Positions 1-9,914 of a stretch of DNA of 35,678 nucleotides are shown here, one piece after another. Where the stretch lies: positions 1 through 35,678 of the forward strand of contig CALBJK010000214.1 of the NCBI GenBank assembly GCA_937892695.1. The letters are read 5' to 3'. The first letter of the stretch is position 1, and each line of letters begins with the position of its first letter. This DNA comes from an uncultured Prevotella sp. (GTDB lineage Bacteria; Bacteroidota; Bacteroidia; Bacteroidales; Bacteroidaceae). The notes under the pieces were generated by a model. It searched no databases. It saw only the letters and a list, made by a program, of their open reading frames with translations, and was not told the origin of the DNA. A program made the translations under genes and the position numbers.

Positions 1-196
1 CGAGTATGCAGAAAATAAAGGTCTTGCAAAAGGTCTTGAGAAAGGTCTTGAGAAAGGACGTGAAGAAGGAATGGATGAAGCGAACAGGAAAACGGTAAGA
101 AACCTCACCGCAATGGGAATGTCGCCCGACATTATTGCAAAGGCTACCGGACTGTCAACAGACAAAATACGCGAAATGCAACAATCAGCAGAATGA
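1..196 (+). CDS. C-terminal fragment, Rpn/PD-(D/E)XK nuclease-transposase family protein
   Basis: The gene is cut by the window edge. The reading frame is open from base 2 to a TGA at 194-196, giving 64 residues. The visible part is a repetitive charged stretch built on KGLEKG/KGREEG units, followed by a small helical end (MGMSPDIIAKATGLS, then KIREMQ). This tail is typical of the Rpn family of recombination-promoting nucleases/putative transposases, whose N-terminal nuclease domain would lie upstream. The short end piece reads like a degenerate helix-turn-helix. The family call rests only on this tail. A terminator-like hairpin follows at 366-400. Function in this organism is unknown. Confidence 0.6.
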   Translation, partial: EYAENKGLAKGLEKGLEKGREEGMDEANRKTVRNLTAMGMSPDIIAKATGLSTDKIREMQQSAE

Positions 197-261
197 CGTG
201 ACTGGGCATCCCCTTTCAGCTGAAATCCACACCTGGCATTTAATTTCCGGCTTCTGCATTA

Positions 262-284
262 GAGACGACACTCCGATGCATCTT
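262..284 (+). repeat. Decayed REP-like palindrome
   Basis: This 23-nt stretch matches the intact palindrome at 10531-10553 at 19 of 23 positions, counted by eye. It keeps the GAGACG left arm and the CACTCCG centre, but the right arm is mutated. The GTAG tetranucleotide found beside intact copies is TTAG here. It lies in the 256-bp gap between the Rpn-like gene and the SusCD operon. Confidence 0.5.
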
Positions 285-365
285 CGAAGTGGATGGGCAT
301 CCAAGACAACGCATCCGCGTGTCTCCAAAATAGTTGCTGATAAGTACAATCGTTACAGGCAAAAT

Positions 366-400
366 AAAAATCCGCAGCTGCGTCGCAGCCGCGGATTTTT
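366..400. terminator. Bidirectional terminator hairpin
   Basis: The arms AAAAATCCGC-A-GCTGC and GCAGC-C-GCGGATTTTT close over a three-base GTC loop, with one A/C mismatch. An A-run on one side and a T-run on the other make it work in both directions. It sits between the plus-strand Rpn-like gene, ending at 196, and the minus-strand operon, ending at 453. Confidence 0.8.
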
Positions 401-452
401 TATTTTGTTTCCGGAATCAAGCCGGAAATGTTCATTGCAGTGAAATCATCAA

Positions 453-2189
453 TTACTTGTTGATGAACTTGCGGCCATTCTGGATGAGGATGCCCTTGGC
501 AGCCTTGGTCACACGCTGACCTGCGAGGTTGTAGACAGGAGCGTCAGCGTTGTTCTTGACTGTATTGTCCTGAACGCCTTCGATAGCATTAGGAATTTCC
601 ACATCAGAAAGTTTCGCAGTACCCTGAAGGATAATGATTGGAGTCTCTGACTTAACAAGACCATGACCCATAACATAACCTACAGCCCAACGGCCTTTTC
701 CGGCATCAACAGGCTCACCCTTAAAGCCAACATAGTTCAAGCCAGTCGCATATTGGTTTCCGTTGCTTGTCTGATAGTAATAAGAATTGTCAACCAAGAC
801 ATCGGTAATCCAGTCGGTGTTGTCTTCACTTGATTTTTCGAACTCTACAGTATAGAACTCTTCTTCAGTCTGAAGGTCAAACCAATCGGTTGCAGTGTAT
901 ACGAAAGCTGCAGGTAAGTCGCTCATACCATCAATAGAGCAAGACTGACCGTCGTCGGAAAGACGTATTACGTTTGTATTTTCGTATGTTTCTCCAGTCT
1001 GGCTGTTAGACAACGTAGAAGCTACATTAGCGACATCGAACAGACCTGTGAAGGTAGGAGTAATGCCAAGACCCATCTGATAGGTAATAGGCTTGTCATT
1101 ACCTACCAGCAGGATTTTTGCAGCCTCGTTAGGAACATCCTCCGGAGCAGATACGAAGCCACCCAAACCTAATTCCACACCTTCCTGTGAGAAACCTGTC
1201 AGCTTAAGCGTATAACCGTCGTTGATTACAAACGGTTGGGCCGTTTCAGCACCGCTGATAGGATCTTTTACAGTGTTTTGGAAAATCAAAGAATATTCAC
1301 GCATAACACCTACGTTAGAACCCATGTTTTCAGGGTCTCCGAGTTGAAGCAGATTGTCTTTACCTGCTTTTAGTGTTGCGATTGTCTCGCCGTTGTCACC
1401 AATGATTTCGAGAGTAATCTTCTTGGAAGCATCCTTAAACGGATCAGCTACATCGTTAAAGGTGTAGGTTGTGAAATAAACATTCTCGACATAAAGGGGA
1501 GACAGCGGCTTCGAAAAGTGCTGCTCTACTCCATCCATTGGATATTGTACCTCAGAGCCATCCTCAGCCTCTAAAGTTGCATTACCAGAACCGAAAAGAT
1601 AGTACTTGTCGTTAAAGCCAGAAGTGCCGTAATAGCTCTTACATCCGTCAAGATGCATTCCATTAGGCGTAAGCGCTGTAATACTGTCACTTCCGAAATA
1701 GTAGCCATACTGACCGTCACCATAACGGCTGACAGGTTCCCATTCTTCAGCCTCCTTTTTAATAGTAGGCGTATAATACATGGACTTGGGATACACATAT
1801 GGAAATACAAAGTCGCCGTTTGCATCTACATAGTCAGAACCATCCTGTCCGTTAATAGTCCAAGAAGTTGATGTCGGGTCTGTATTCTTGTTCTCAAAAA
1901 CAGCATCAGAGAACGCAGGGAATATGATGATGCCAGCGTAAGCTCCGTAACCTTCAGTGTCGAAACCGTATTCCATAGAACCGGCTGGGCGGACATAGTA
2001 GTTGCCCGTAGCTGCACTTTTCAACATTGCCGACTCACCCGTCTTAGCTGCCTTCAAGCCTTTGGCGAGGGTTGCATTGAGTCGCATTGTCTTGGCTCCT
2101 TGCATTTTTAATGCTGAAGAAGCCAAAGGCTGGGCACTAAGCCCTGCCGTTGTGGCTAACGCCATCAATAAAGTTAATGTTTTCTTCAT
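453..2189 (-). CDS. Secreted protein with T9SS-like C-terminal tail, last gene of SusCD operon
   Basis: The protein has 578 residues counted from the ATG at 2189; an upstream TTG at 2195 is a less likely start. Residues 1-21 are a signal peptide (MKKTLTLLMALATTAGLSAQ). The body contains many Tyr/Asn/Asp-rich segments suggesting beta structure, and no catalytic motif that I recognise. The last 35 residues (APVYNLAGQRV, then GILIQNGRKFINK) resemble the C-terminal tail common on secreted Prevotella proteins and related to type IX secretion sorting domains. It starts 25 bp after the DUF4302 gene, so it is probably co-transcribed and may be a surface partner of the uptake system. Function is not recognised. 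Confidence 0.75.
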   Translation of the reverse strand: MKKTLTLLMALATTAGLSAQPLASSALKMQGAKTMRLNATLAKGLKAAKTGESAMLKSAATGNYYVRPAGSMEYGFDTEGYGAYAGIIIFPAFSDAVFENKNTDPTSTSWTINGQDGSDYVDANGDFVFPYVYPKSMYYTPTIKKEAEEWEPVSRYGDGQYGYYFGSDSITALTPNGMHLDGCKSYYGTSGFNDKYYLFGSGNATLEAEDGSEVQYPMDGVEQHFSKPLSPLYVENVYFTTYTFNDVADPFKDASKKITLEIIGDNGETIATLKAGKDNLLQLGDPENMGSNVGVMREYSLIFQNTVKDPISGAETAQPFVINDGYTLKLTGFSQEGVELGLGGFVSAPEDVPNEAAKILLVGNDKPITYQMGLGITPTFTGLFDVANVASTLSNSQTGETYENTNVIRLSDDGQSCSIDGMSDLPAAFVYTATDWFDLQTEEEFYTVEFEKSSEDNTDWITDVLVDNSYYYQTSNGNQYATGLNYVGFKGEPVDAGKGRWAVGYVMGHGLVKSETPIIILQGTAKLSDVEIPNAIEGVQDNTVKNNADAPVYNLAGQRVTKAAKGILIQNGRKFINK

Positions 2190-2214
2190 AATCAATTAAT
2201 TTATTTGGTCGTAC

Positions 2215-3552
2215 TTATCTTGCATAACTGAGTGTGAACCATTTGGATTCACTGTCCGTAAATTTCATTTTCGATAGATTAAACGGATTAGCTGCGCCCG
2301 CCAGATCATAATCGCCGGAAATAGAGTCTAAAAGTTTTTTTACAGTAGGTACATTCTGCAATGTATTCTCACCTTCTTGATTAACTGGACCGGCATAAGT
2401 CAGGGTCAAACCCTTTTTAGAAGGACTCAAGCTATATTTATAAAGTACATTTACAGCACCAGAACGTCTGGGCTTGTAATTGACCGAAATGACATACTGC
2501 CCGTTTGTGTATGAGAAAGAGAGATAATTAAAAGTAGAGTTCTTACTTTTAAAACTTGCCGCTACATCGGCAAAGGCAGACTTTATATTATCAGACATTT
2601 CCGAGCCGGCAGTCAATCGCCATGAATGACCGTCAGCAACCGACGAAACAATGAACGAGTCAGGATTTTCGCCTTCGATTGTATAAGCGCTGTTCTCTAC
2701 TGAAACAAATCTCCCGGCCTTTTCGTCATAAGCAAATTCCTGTACATCCGTACCGTCAGTTGACTTAAATGCATTTTCAAAGCGCAGATAATACTTGCCT
2801 TCACTCTTTGTAATCAAGAACGGATATTCGTATTCAGTAACGTCGGGGTCGCTGCCAACCGGATAAATTCCCGGCATGCCTTCCGAAGAATTTCTCATGT
2901 ACATCAAGCTGTCACCTCCAAGGTTGAGCAGACAGTAGTTGGGTGCTGAAGCAGGAAACAAGCTTTTATGAAAGCCCTGGACATCTTCAAGATACGTCTT
3001 GAAGTCGGTGCCGTCTTCCAAACGTGTCATACGGATATATGTGCCACGTTTCTTACCTTTGAACATAAGGTGCTTGCTGTCTTTAGGCATATCTACCAGA
3101 ACAAACTCGTAGTCGCCTTGCGCACCGCGACCCGTTTCGTCCTCACTCGTAAAAGGAATATCGTCCGGGTCGGAGAACTTGTGCAAGCAGTTATTATAAG
3201 TATTGTAGGTGAGCACAGGTCCGTTGTCGGTGATGATTTCCCATGCTGAAGAGTCCTCAGCATAGACGTTGTTGCTGAAGGCATTGTTCATGGCCACAGT
3301 AACGAATCCGTTGTCGCTATAGCGGTTGAGCAGAAGATAGCCGTAGCCTTCTGGGGTGATGGTGTCGTTGACAGCATAGTACTCCATGGCCCAGCCACCC
3401 TTTGACGATTCGAGGATTTCGCTATATTCGCCCTTAACGGCGTTCAGTCGTTCGGCTGCCGACTGGTCGAAGAGGTCTTCTTCCTCACCGGCACAAGCAG
3501 CGAAAACAAGCGAACCGAAAAACAGGGCGGCAAAATATGATAATTTACGCAT
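2215..3552 (-). CDS. DUF4302 domain-containing lipoprotein
   Basis: The protein has 445 residues. An N-terminal signal with a lipobox-like FAAC places the lipidated Cys at about residue 20, followed by acidic residues (AGEEEDLF), so an outer-membrane lipoprotein is likely. The segment QSAAERL, then EILESSKGGWAMEYY and GYGYLLL, matches what I know of DUF4302 proteins, which are typically encoded with SusC/SusD and a zinc metallohydrolase lipoprotein. Biochemical function of the family is unknown. It starts 30 bp after the metallohydrolase gene stops, on the same strand. A role as an accessory binding or processing lipoprotein is inferred from position only. Confidence 0.8.
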   Translation of the reverse strand: MRKLSYFAALFFGSLVFAACAGEEEDLFDQSAAERLNAVKGEYSEILESSKGGWAMEYYAVNDTITPEGYGYLLLNRYSDNGFVTVAMNNAFSNNVYAEDSSAWEIITDNGPVLTYNTYNNCLHKFSDPDDIPFTSEDETGRGAQGDYEFVLVDMPKDSKHLMFKGKKRGTYIRMTRLEDGTDFKTYLEDVQGFHKSLFPASAPNYCLLNLGGDSLMYMRNSSEGMPGIYPVGSDPDVTEYEYPFLITKSEGKYYLRFENAFKSTDGTDVQEFAYDEKAGRFVSVENSAYTIEGENPDSFIVSSVADGHSWRLTAGSEMSDNIKSAFADVAASFKSKNSTFNYLSFSYTNGQYVISVNYKPRRSGAVNVLYKYSLSPSKKGLTLTYAGPVNQEGENTLQNVPTVKKLLDSISGDYDLAGAANPFNLSKMKFTDSESKWFTLSYAR

Positions 3553-3582
3553 TTTGATAATTCTTTTGAATGAACTAATTTT

Positions 3583-4797
3583 TTATTTAACCATCAGTGC
3601 CTTGTATGCGTCCACTTCGGAAACGAGAGAATCCATAAGGGTCTTTGTCGGGTCAGACTCCAACGGTGTTGTAAGGCGGTTTACCAGACGTCCGTTGACA
3701 ACCTTGAACGAACCGTCAGGATTTGTCACATACTGTCTGCTTTGTACCTCATTACGAAGTTTGTCAAGATCGATGCTGAAGTATGTCATAAGCCATTCCT
3801 TCACCATTTTCAGTTTCTGTAATATTACAGCCTTACCATCTATACCGTCGCGTTCGAGGAATTCTATTTTACCTCCCGAAGCGTAACCGTTCGCATCACG
3901 CGAAATCACCTTACGCTGAACCTTGAACTCTCCGCTGTTGGTGTAATGTCCGTAGCCCACAGAGTCGCGGTCGGCGATTCCGGCGAGAACCTTCTGGTTC
4001 AGCTTTTCATAATCGGTCTCGCTGTAGTCGACATCTTCCCAGTCGAAAGTTGCGCAATGGAGCATAGTGTTCCATGTGATAGAATCCTTGACAATGTAGT
4101 TGGCAAGAATTTCCACCCAGTCCTCACGCACCTGCGACGAACCGTAAGGCGAAGCGAAGCCCTGAGCCACAGCCACTGAGTCGCCTATGTCCTGCCAGTC
4201 GGAAGAGTGGTAGCTGCTCTTTGATATTTCTCCGAACGATGTCGGATAGAGATGGTTCTGGTGCAGGATGTGTCCGAACTCGTGGTGCATGGTCTTGAAG
4301 AAATACTCGTTGAGGTTGTCTATGTCAGACAAGTCGATGTTATTGGCATTGTAGAGCGTAATCTTCAGACCGCCCTCGGCTGTACCCAGCGTTACAGTAC
4401 CCGATGTCGGGTTATAAGCAGGAGAGCCGATAACGTGGATTATGCGCGGGCTGTACTCCTTGAGGAAGTCATCACCTGCCCATTTTTTGTACACGTCGTA
4501 CCAGAGATATTTGTTAAGGACAGCAAGCTGCACACTTTTCTGGTAAGTACAGGGAACAAGATTCTTCTGCATGTCTGAGCCAATGTCCTGCATCTTGTAA
4601 AGATAGCGGAGGTTGTAAGGCTCAAGAAAGTTCTTCTTTACGAAAGTATCAAGAGGAAACGTCTCGGCATGACGGTCGAGAGGATAGTCGGTGGTGTCGA
4701 AAATGCTCGGGGTGAATTCGTCATCAGAGCATGATGCCAGTCCGAGACCGGCAAACAACATCACTGCCACCAATAAAATATTAAGCTTATTCTTCAT
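3583..4797 (-). CDS. Substrate import-associated zinc metallohydrolase lipoprotein
   Basis: The protein has 404 residues. Its lipoprotein signal has lipobox LASC with Cys at about residue 23, followed by SDDE. The zinc site is the HEFGHILH stretch at residues 172-179, an HExxHxxH pattern in which H172, H176 and possibly H179 would bind zinc and E173 would be catalytic. This fits the SusCD-associated zinc metallohydrolase lipoproteins (putative zinc-binding metallopeptidase). The gene starts 19 bp after the SusD stop. A surface-tethered hydrolase beside a TonB-dependent importer suggests it trims a peptide-like or conjugated substrate before uptake. Substrate is not established for the family, to my knowledge. 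Confidence 0.88.
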   Translation of the reverse strand: MKNKLNILLVAVMLFAGLGLASCSDDEFTPSIFDTTDYPLDRHAETFPLDTFVKKNFLEPYNLRYLYKMQDIGSDMQKNLVPCTYQKSVQLAVLNKYLWYDVYKKWAGDDFLKEYSPRIIHVIGSPAYNPTSGTVTLGTAEGGLKITLYNANNIDLSDIDNLNEYFFKTMHHEFGHILHQNHLYPTSFGEISKSSYHSSDWQDIGDSVAVAQGFASPYGSSQVREDWVEILANYIVKDSITWNTMLHCATFDWEDVDYSETDYEKLNQKVLAGIADRDSVGYGHYTNSGEFKVQRKVISRDANGYASGGKIEFLERDGIDGKAVILQKLKMVKEWLMTYFSIDLDKLRNEVQSRQYVTNPDGSFKVVNGRLVNRLTTPLESDPTKTLMDSLVSEVDAYKALMVK

Positions 4798-4816
4798 CGT
4801 TATTTTTCCTCCATTA

Positions 4817-6520
4817 TCATTTTGCTATAAATTCATCGTTCTTTCCAGACAACTCACCGGCAGGACGTGAAGTTGCAAGACCGGCTGACATTACATCACC
4901 GGGAATTTCAATGGCGCGACGCGGATCGTTCCAGGTGAGTTTATACTCTACATTGTTCGGACCGTAGAAGTGAGAATACTCGATTCCCCAACGCTTCAGG
5001 TCGAAGAAACGCAGACCGTCCATTACGTGATCCATACGGCGCAGGTCATTCACGGCGTTCATGTAAGGTACACATTCGGCAGGAACGTCAACACCCATGT
5101 TCTTTGCAAACGACCAGTCTGAATAGCAGTTAGGATTAGTGCTTTGTTTGTAATAACTGAGAACCTGCTCTGCTGTAGGCATGAACATTCCGTAAGAAGT
5201 CATCTGCTGGACAACTTCTGACGAGAAGGACTGGCGGCTCTTAATCAGAGCAAGGATATCGTCCATAGCCCCAGACAGATTACGTTTGTCTTTTGAGAGA
5301 ATCTTAGCCTCGATACGCTCGAGCAACAGCTCTGTCGCTGTAAACTCGCGGCGTATGAGGTGAGGATAGCCAATGCCCTGAACCTTGTCGGTATACTCGA
5401 AGTCCTCTCCCACTTTCATGGCAATATAGCCGTAATCCTGACTGCCTGAATAGAAAAGGCTTCCGTCTTGGAAAGCTGTAGGACATCCGTTCAATCCAGA
5501 TCCCCAATATACGCCAGGACGATGAAACAGTATGTCTTTTGCAGGCTGACCGTTGAAAGCGAACCGTGTCTGAGTGGTACGGCGTTGCTGAATCGACGAA
5601 GTGGAAAGCAACATAAGGTTGTTGTTTACCGAGGGGTCGTGCCAACGGTTGATATAGTCTTCGCCGGTCACACAGTCTTTAAATATTGTATAGTCGAGGA
5701 GCATAGCCGAAGGGTTGGTACCCAACACAGCGTCGGCATGTTCGATTACCTTGTCGTAGTCGTGTTTGAAGAGATAGAAACGTGCCGCAAAAGCATGGGC
5801 AGCGTTCACATTGAAATGATACTTTGGAGCAGTCTTATAGTTGACATCGGATATCAGTTTGAGCCCTGCTTCGAGGTCATTCTGTATTTTGGCGTAAACA
5901 TCGGCTACATTGCCACGGTCATAGTTCACCAGCACCTTGTCTTCAGGTGACGTTATGTAAGGTATACCTACATCGTTCTTGCTGTTGGTGTCATCCTTGT
6001 AAGCCTGCGAGAACAAGTTGACAAGAATGAAGTGGCTGTAAGCACGAATCAAGAGAGCTTCGCCTTTGGCTGCGGTCAGCTCAGCCGACATAGTGCCGCC
6101 ATGCTTTTTCGTGTACTCATCAATGGCGGCGAGGGCATGGTTGGCTGTAGCGATACCGTTGTAGAAGCTTTCCCAGATATAGTCGGGAGAATCCTGCTGT
6201 GTGTTCGACTTGACCTGTTCGAAACGGAACAGCTCTTCGTCGCCACGGTCGTAGGCAGCAAGATTATATTTGGCCAGAACCTGCGCAGCCGATGGGTTGG
6301 CGGGATAGTGGGGAGCATTGTTGTCGATGATGTTGTCGCTCGAAAGCTCACCTAACCATCCGTAGTTGCCGGTAGGATATGCGCTGACGAGCAGCTTTAT
6401 GATGTTATCTTCGGTGTTCAGCTCGATGCGGTTGTCAGGCTGCTGGTCAAGGAAGTCCGAGCAAGATGTCAACGATAAAAGCGCCGACACCGCAATCAGA
6501 ACCGTATATTTTAATTTCAT
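4817..6520 (-). CDS. SusD/RagB-family outer-membrane nutrient-binding lipoprotein
   Basis: The protein has 567 residues from the ATG at 6520; the frame is open to a GTG at 6529, but the ATG gives a standard signal peptide. The lipobox LTSC puts the acylated Cys at about residue 20, followed by SDFLDQQPDN, a classic SusD/RagB N-terminus. The C-terminal end carries the family signature (DGLRFFDLKRWG). SusD proteins are helical TPR-like lids over their SusC barrel. SusC ends 40 bp upstream. Sequence cannot tell the ligand. The neighbouring zinc hydrolase and the lack of glycoside hydrolases favour a RagB-like peptide role over a glycan role; this is inference. Confidence 0.93.
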   Translation of the reverse strand: MKLKYTVLIAVSALLSLTSCSDFLDQQPDNRIELNTEDNIIKLLVSAYPTGNYGWLGELSSDNIIDNNAPHYPANPSAAQVLAKYNLAAYDRGDEELFRFEQVKSNTQQDSPDYIWESFYNGIATANHALAAIDEYTKKHGGTMSAELTAAKGEALLIRAYSHFILVNLFSQAYKDDTNSKNDVGIPYITSPEDKVLVNYDRGNVADVYAKIQNDLEAGLKLISDVNYKTAPKYHFNVNAAHAFAARFYLFKHDYDKVIEHADAVLGTNPSAMLLDYTIFKDCVTGEDYINRWHDPSVNNNLMLLSTSSIQQRRTTQTRFAFNGQPAKDILFHRPGVYWGSGLNGCPTAFQDGSLFYSGSQDYGYIAMKVGEDFEYTDKVQGIGYPHLIRREFTATELLLERIEAKILSKDKRNLSGAMDDILALIKSRQSFSSEVVQQMTSYGMFMPTAEQVLSYYKQSTNPNCYSDWSFAKNMGVDVPAECVPYMNAVNDLRRMDHVMDGLRFFDLKRWGIEYSHFYGPNNVEYKLTWNDPRRAIEIPGDVMSAGLATSRPAGELSGKNDEFIAK

Positions 6521-6560
6521 AATCTTCACTTGTATTTGTTTTACCGGTTAAATATTCTAA

Positions 6561-9500
6561 TTACATACCGAGACGGACAGTAAAGGTAAACTGCTTAGGC
6601 ATAGGCGTGGCCACACCACCGGCATTTACGAATTCAGGATCCTGACCGTTGAGTTTATCGTCAGCATATATAAGGAAAAGGTTGGTCGCATCTATTTTCA
6701 AAGAAGCTGTGCTCAACCCTATCTTTCTTACAAGAAGTGAAGGCAGGTCGTATGTGAGCGAGATGTCCTTCATCCTTATGAATCCGCCGTCAGCCACACG
6801 TGCTGTAGAGTAGTTGTATGCATTGTAGGCGTAACCCAGATTGGAGTCGTTTATCACCTGACGTTTACTTGCGATAGTAGGTATGTTGGTGATAAGCTCG
6901 TCGCCCGGCTTCACCCAACGGTTTTTGAACTCTTTAGGCATGGCCGACATGTCAGAGTAGGAAGCGGAGAATACCGGGTCGAGACGTACCTTGTTGCCGA
7001 ACGAATAGGTGATGAAGATATTCAGTCGCCAATTCTTGTATGTAAGCAGGTTGTTGAAACCGCCGGTGATGGTAGGCTCAGTCGGACCTTCATACTTCAA
7101 GAATCCGAGTTTCTCGTATTCCTGAAAGTTTATGTTAGAGGTTGTAACCTCACCGTTTTCGTTGATGATTTGTGGCAGACCTTCATCGTTCAGTCCTACA
7201 AACGGTATTGAGAACAGAGCCGATACAGGATAACCTTCACGGAAGTGACCTGTTGTAGACGAGGTCGTACCGGTAACAAGGTCGATGACACGCGAACGCG
7301 ACTTCAGGTCGGTAATCTTATTGGTTGCATACGAGAACGTAAGGTCGGTAGACCATTTGAAATCCTTTGTCTCTACGTTGCGGGTTGAGACTGTGGCCTC
7401 GACACCGTGCGAAGACATCGTTGCCACGTTGGCATACTTGCTGATGAAACCCCCGACACCCTGAGTCTCGATGACACCGATAAGGTCGAAGTTGTTACGC
7501 CAGTAGATATCAAAGTTGGTGTTTATTCGGTTGTTCAGGAAACCTGCATCAATACCGAAGTTGAACTCATGCTTCTTCTCGTATGTCAGCTCGCTATTTC
7601 CCAAGTTGTAAAGATAGTTCTGCTGTTCTACCTGACTTCCCTGCGGACGCCATACGTTACTAGAATAGTAGACAGGCAGGGCGTTGGTAACCCACGACGG
7701 CCCGCGGTCGGCTGTCAGCGAGTAGGAAGCTCGGAGCGTCAGGTGAGACACTGCTCCGTGGGTCTGCTCCATCCATTTCTGGAAGAACGACTCTTCATGG
7801 GCGTTCCAAGCACCAGACACGTTCCACGTAGGAAGCCAGCGCGAGCTGCGGCTCTTACCCAGCTTGTTCGTACCTTCGTAGCGGAGCGTTCCCTGAAGAG
7901 AGTAACGTCCCTTGTACGAATAGTTGACGCTACCGAAGTAGGCAAGGTTGCGCGACCAGCCGTAGGTAAGGCTGTTGAGGACAGTACCCTCCTCCTTGGC
8001 CTGTTTGTAGAATTCGGGAGTGATGTAGTCGTTGTTTGCGCTTGAGTAGTCGCGACCGTAAACCGAGTTGAACACTTGCTTCTTATCGGTCTTGTTGGCT
8101 TCCATTCCGGCAAAGACATTCAGGATGTGGGTATCGTTCCACACCTTATTATATTGTGCAGTGCCACGGAAGTCGAGCTGCTCGACATCATAGTCGTTAC
8201 GCGTGTAAATACCGCCGATGGGCATTACTGATATTGGCAGACTGTTGGTCTTGTCCGGATCCTGATAAAGGTACGGGTTGCTGTACATCACGTTAGGGTC
8301 ATCCACACCGGCACGGTAGGCTTCGGCCTGGTTGGAGTTGTTCTTGATGAAATGCTCCTGTGCCGACTTCTGCACACGGTATGCACCCATAGCCTTCAGC
8401 TCAAGTCCCTGAATTGGTTTCCATGATACCTCTCCCTGAAACTTCATGTCCGAAACGCCAAGGTCGATATAGTTGTTTTCAAGCTCGTTGAAGATATTGA
8501 ACGAAGCGTAGTTGCGCTTGTAAGTATCGTTCGGGCTGAGCGTACGCGATGTATTCATGGCATAGCTGAACGGGTTGATATCGAACGAACGGTTGACACT
8601 ACCCGAAACTATGTCGGTAGAGCGGCTGAGCGTACCGGGAGCTTTCTGGTTACGATAAGAACCGTTTGTCAGCAACGAAACGCTGAGGTTCTTGGACAGA
8701 TTGAACGTAGCATTCATGTTGGCGGTGTAACGCTCAACCTTGCTGTCGGCTGTCCATCCCGGGTCGTTCATTACAGACACCGAAGCATAGAGGTTTGCCT
8801 TTTCAGTACCGGTCGAGATGCTTACGGCGTGGTTCTGTATGATGTTGTTTCTGAACAGCAGGTCGAACCAGTCGGTATTGCGGAACTCGGCATCGCTGAG
8901 ATACTTGTTCATGGCTGCATCTGTATAAGGCAGTCCGAACTGTCCGTTGGTCTTGTTGTATTCGGCGATGAGGTTGTACATCTTTCCGTAGATACCAGAC
9001 GACGAGCCGTTGGCGAGTGCAGAAAATTCGAGCCATCCCTTAGCTTCCATTTCCTTATAGATACCCATCTGCTCCTGCGAGTTGCTGACGTTATAGTTGT
9101 CGTAGCTCGGTTTCAGACGGTAGGTGAACTCACCGGTGTAGTTGACAGTGCTGTGTCCTGCACGTCCGCGCTTGGTTGTGATGACAACAACTCCGGCCAT
9201 AGCGCGCGCACCATATATAGATGTGGCCGAACCGTCCTTGAGCACCTGGAAGCTCTCGATATCGTCGGCCGACAGTCCTGCAATGGCGTTAGAGATAAGG
9301 GTTGTGGCATCACCCGAAGAGAGGTCGTCGGCAGAAACATCGACAGCGTCTTCCTGTATCACACCGTCGATGACCCATAGAGGTTTGGAGTTACCATAAA
9401 TTGAGGTTGCACCACGCACACGTATTTTCGGGGCTGTACCGAAAGTACCTGACACGTTCTGCACCGACACACCTGCGGCACGTCCCTCAAGAGCACGGCT

Positions 9501-9914
9501 GACATCAGCTACACCGTCAAGTTTTGCCTTCTCTGCATCCACCTTAGTTGCTGCACCTGTGTACAGGCGACGATCCATCTTTGACATACCAGTTACGACG
9601 ACCTCGCCAATCTGATGGCTGGCGTCGTCGGGACGCAGTACTATTTCCATGTTGTCTTTAGCCGCATGCAGTTCTGTCTTCATGCCCAGGTAGGTAACCT
9701 TAATCTTCTTACCTGCCGGAACATTGAGGACAAACTTTCCGTCAATGTCAGTCACCGCCTTGACGTTGGTTCCGTCGACGGATACTGTCGCTCCGATTGC
9801 CGGTTCGCCGTCTTCCTGGAAGACAACCTTACCGGTCACCTTCTTAGTCTGGGCGAATGCTGTTCCTGAGGCCAGAAACATGCATACCAGCAAACCTAAT
9901 AGTTTTTTCCCCAT
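6561..9914 (-). CDS. SusC/RagA-family TonB-linked outer-membrane transporter
   Basis: The protein has 1117 residues. Signal peptide 1-21 ends in AFAQ. Residues of about 25-105 form a carboxypeptidase-regulatory-like beta-sandwich (KVTGKVVFQEDGEPAIGATV). A TonB-box-like EVVVTG follows at about 102-107. The plug domain then includes the family signatures IRVRGATSIYG and PLWVIDGV and an AMAGVVVITTKRG stretch. The remainder is barrel, ending in a typical FTFTVRLGM strand. There is no STN domain at the N-terminus, so this transporter is not expected to signal to a FecR anti-sigma such as the one at 33754. It is the first gene of a five-gene operon and forms the import channel with the downstream SusD. 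Confidence 0.95.
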   Translation of the reverse strand: MGKKLLGLLVCMFLASGTAFAQTKKVTGKVVFQEDGEPAIGATVSVDGTNVKAVTDIDGKFVLNVPAGKKIKVTYLGMKTELHAAKDNMEIVLRPDDASHQIGEVVVTGMSKMDRRLYTGAATKVDAEKAKLDGVADVSRALEGRAAGVSVQNVSGTFGTAPKIRVRGATSIYGNSKPLWVIDGVIQEDAVDVSADDLSSGDATTLISNAIAGLSADDIESFQVLKDGSATSIYGARAMAGVVVITTKRGRAGHSTVNYTGEFTYRLKPSYDNYNVSNSQEQMGIYKEMEAKGWLEFSALANGSSSGIYGKMYNLIAEYNKTNGQFGLPYTDAAMNKYLSDAEFRNTDWFDLLFRNNIIQNHAVSISTGTEKANLYASVSVMNDPGWTADSKVERYTANMNATFNLSKNLSVSLLTNGSYRNQKAPGTLSRSTDIVSGSVNRSFDINPFSYAMNTSRTLSPNDTYKRNYASFNIFNELENNYIDLGVSDMKFQGEVSWKPIQGLELKAMGAYRVQKSAQEHFIKNNSNQAEAYRAGVDDPNVMYSNPYLYQDPDKTNSLPISVMPIGGIYTRNDYDVEQLDFRGTAQYNKVWNDTHILNVFAGMEANKTDKKQVFNSVYGRDYSSANNDYITPEFYKQAKEEGTVLNSLTYGWSRNLAYFGSVNYSYKGRYSLQGTLRYEGTNKLGKSRSSRWLPTWNVSGAWNAHEESFFQKWMEQTHGAVSHLTLRASYSLTADRGPSWVTNALPVYYSSNVWRPQGSQVEQQNYLYNLGNSELTYEKKHEFNFGIDAGFLNNRINTNFDIYWRNNFDLIGVIETQGVGGFISKYANVATMSSHGVEATVSTRNVETKDFKWSTDLTFSYATNKITDLKSRSRVIDLVTGTTSSTTGHFREGYPVSALFSIPFVGLNDEGLPQIINENGEVTTSNINFQEYEKLGFLKYEGPTEPTITGGFNNLLTYKNWRLNIFITYSFGNKVRLDPVFSASYSDMSAMPKEFKNRWVKPGDELITNIPTIASKRQVINDSNLGYAYNAYNYSTARVADGGFIRMKDISLTYDLPSLLVRKIGLSTASLKIDATNLFLIYADDKLNGQDPEFVNAGGVATPMPKQFTFTVRLGM

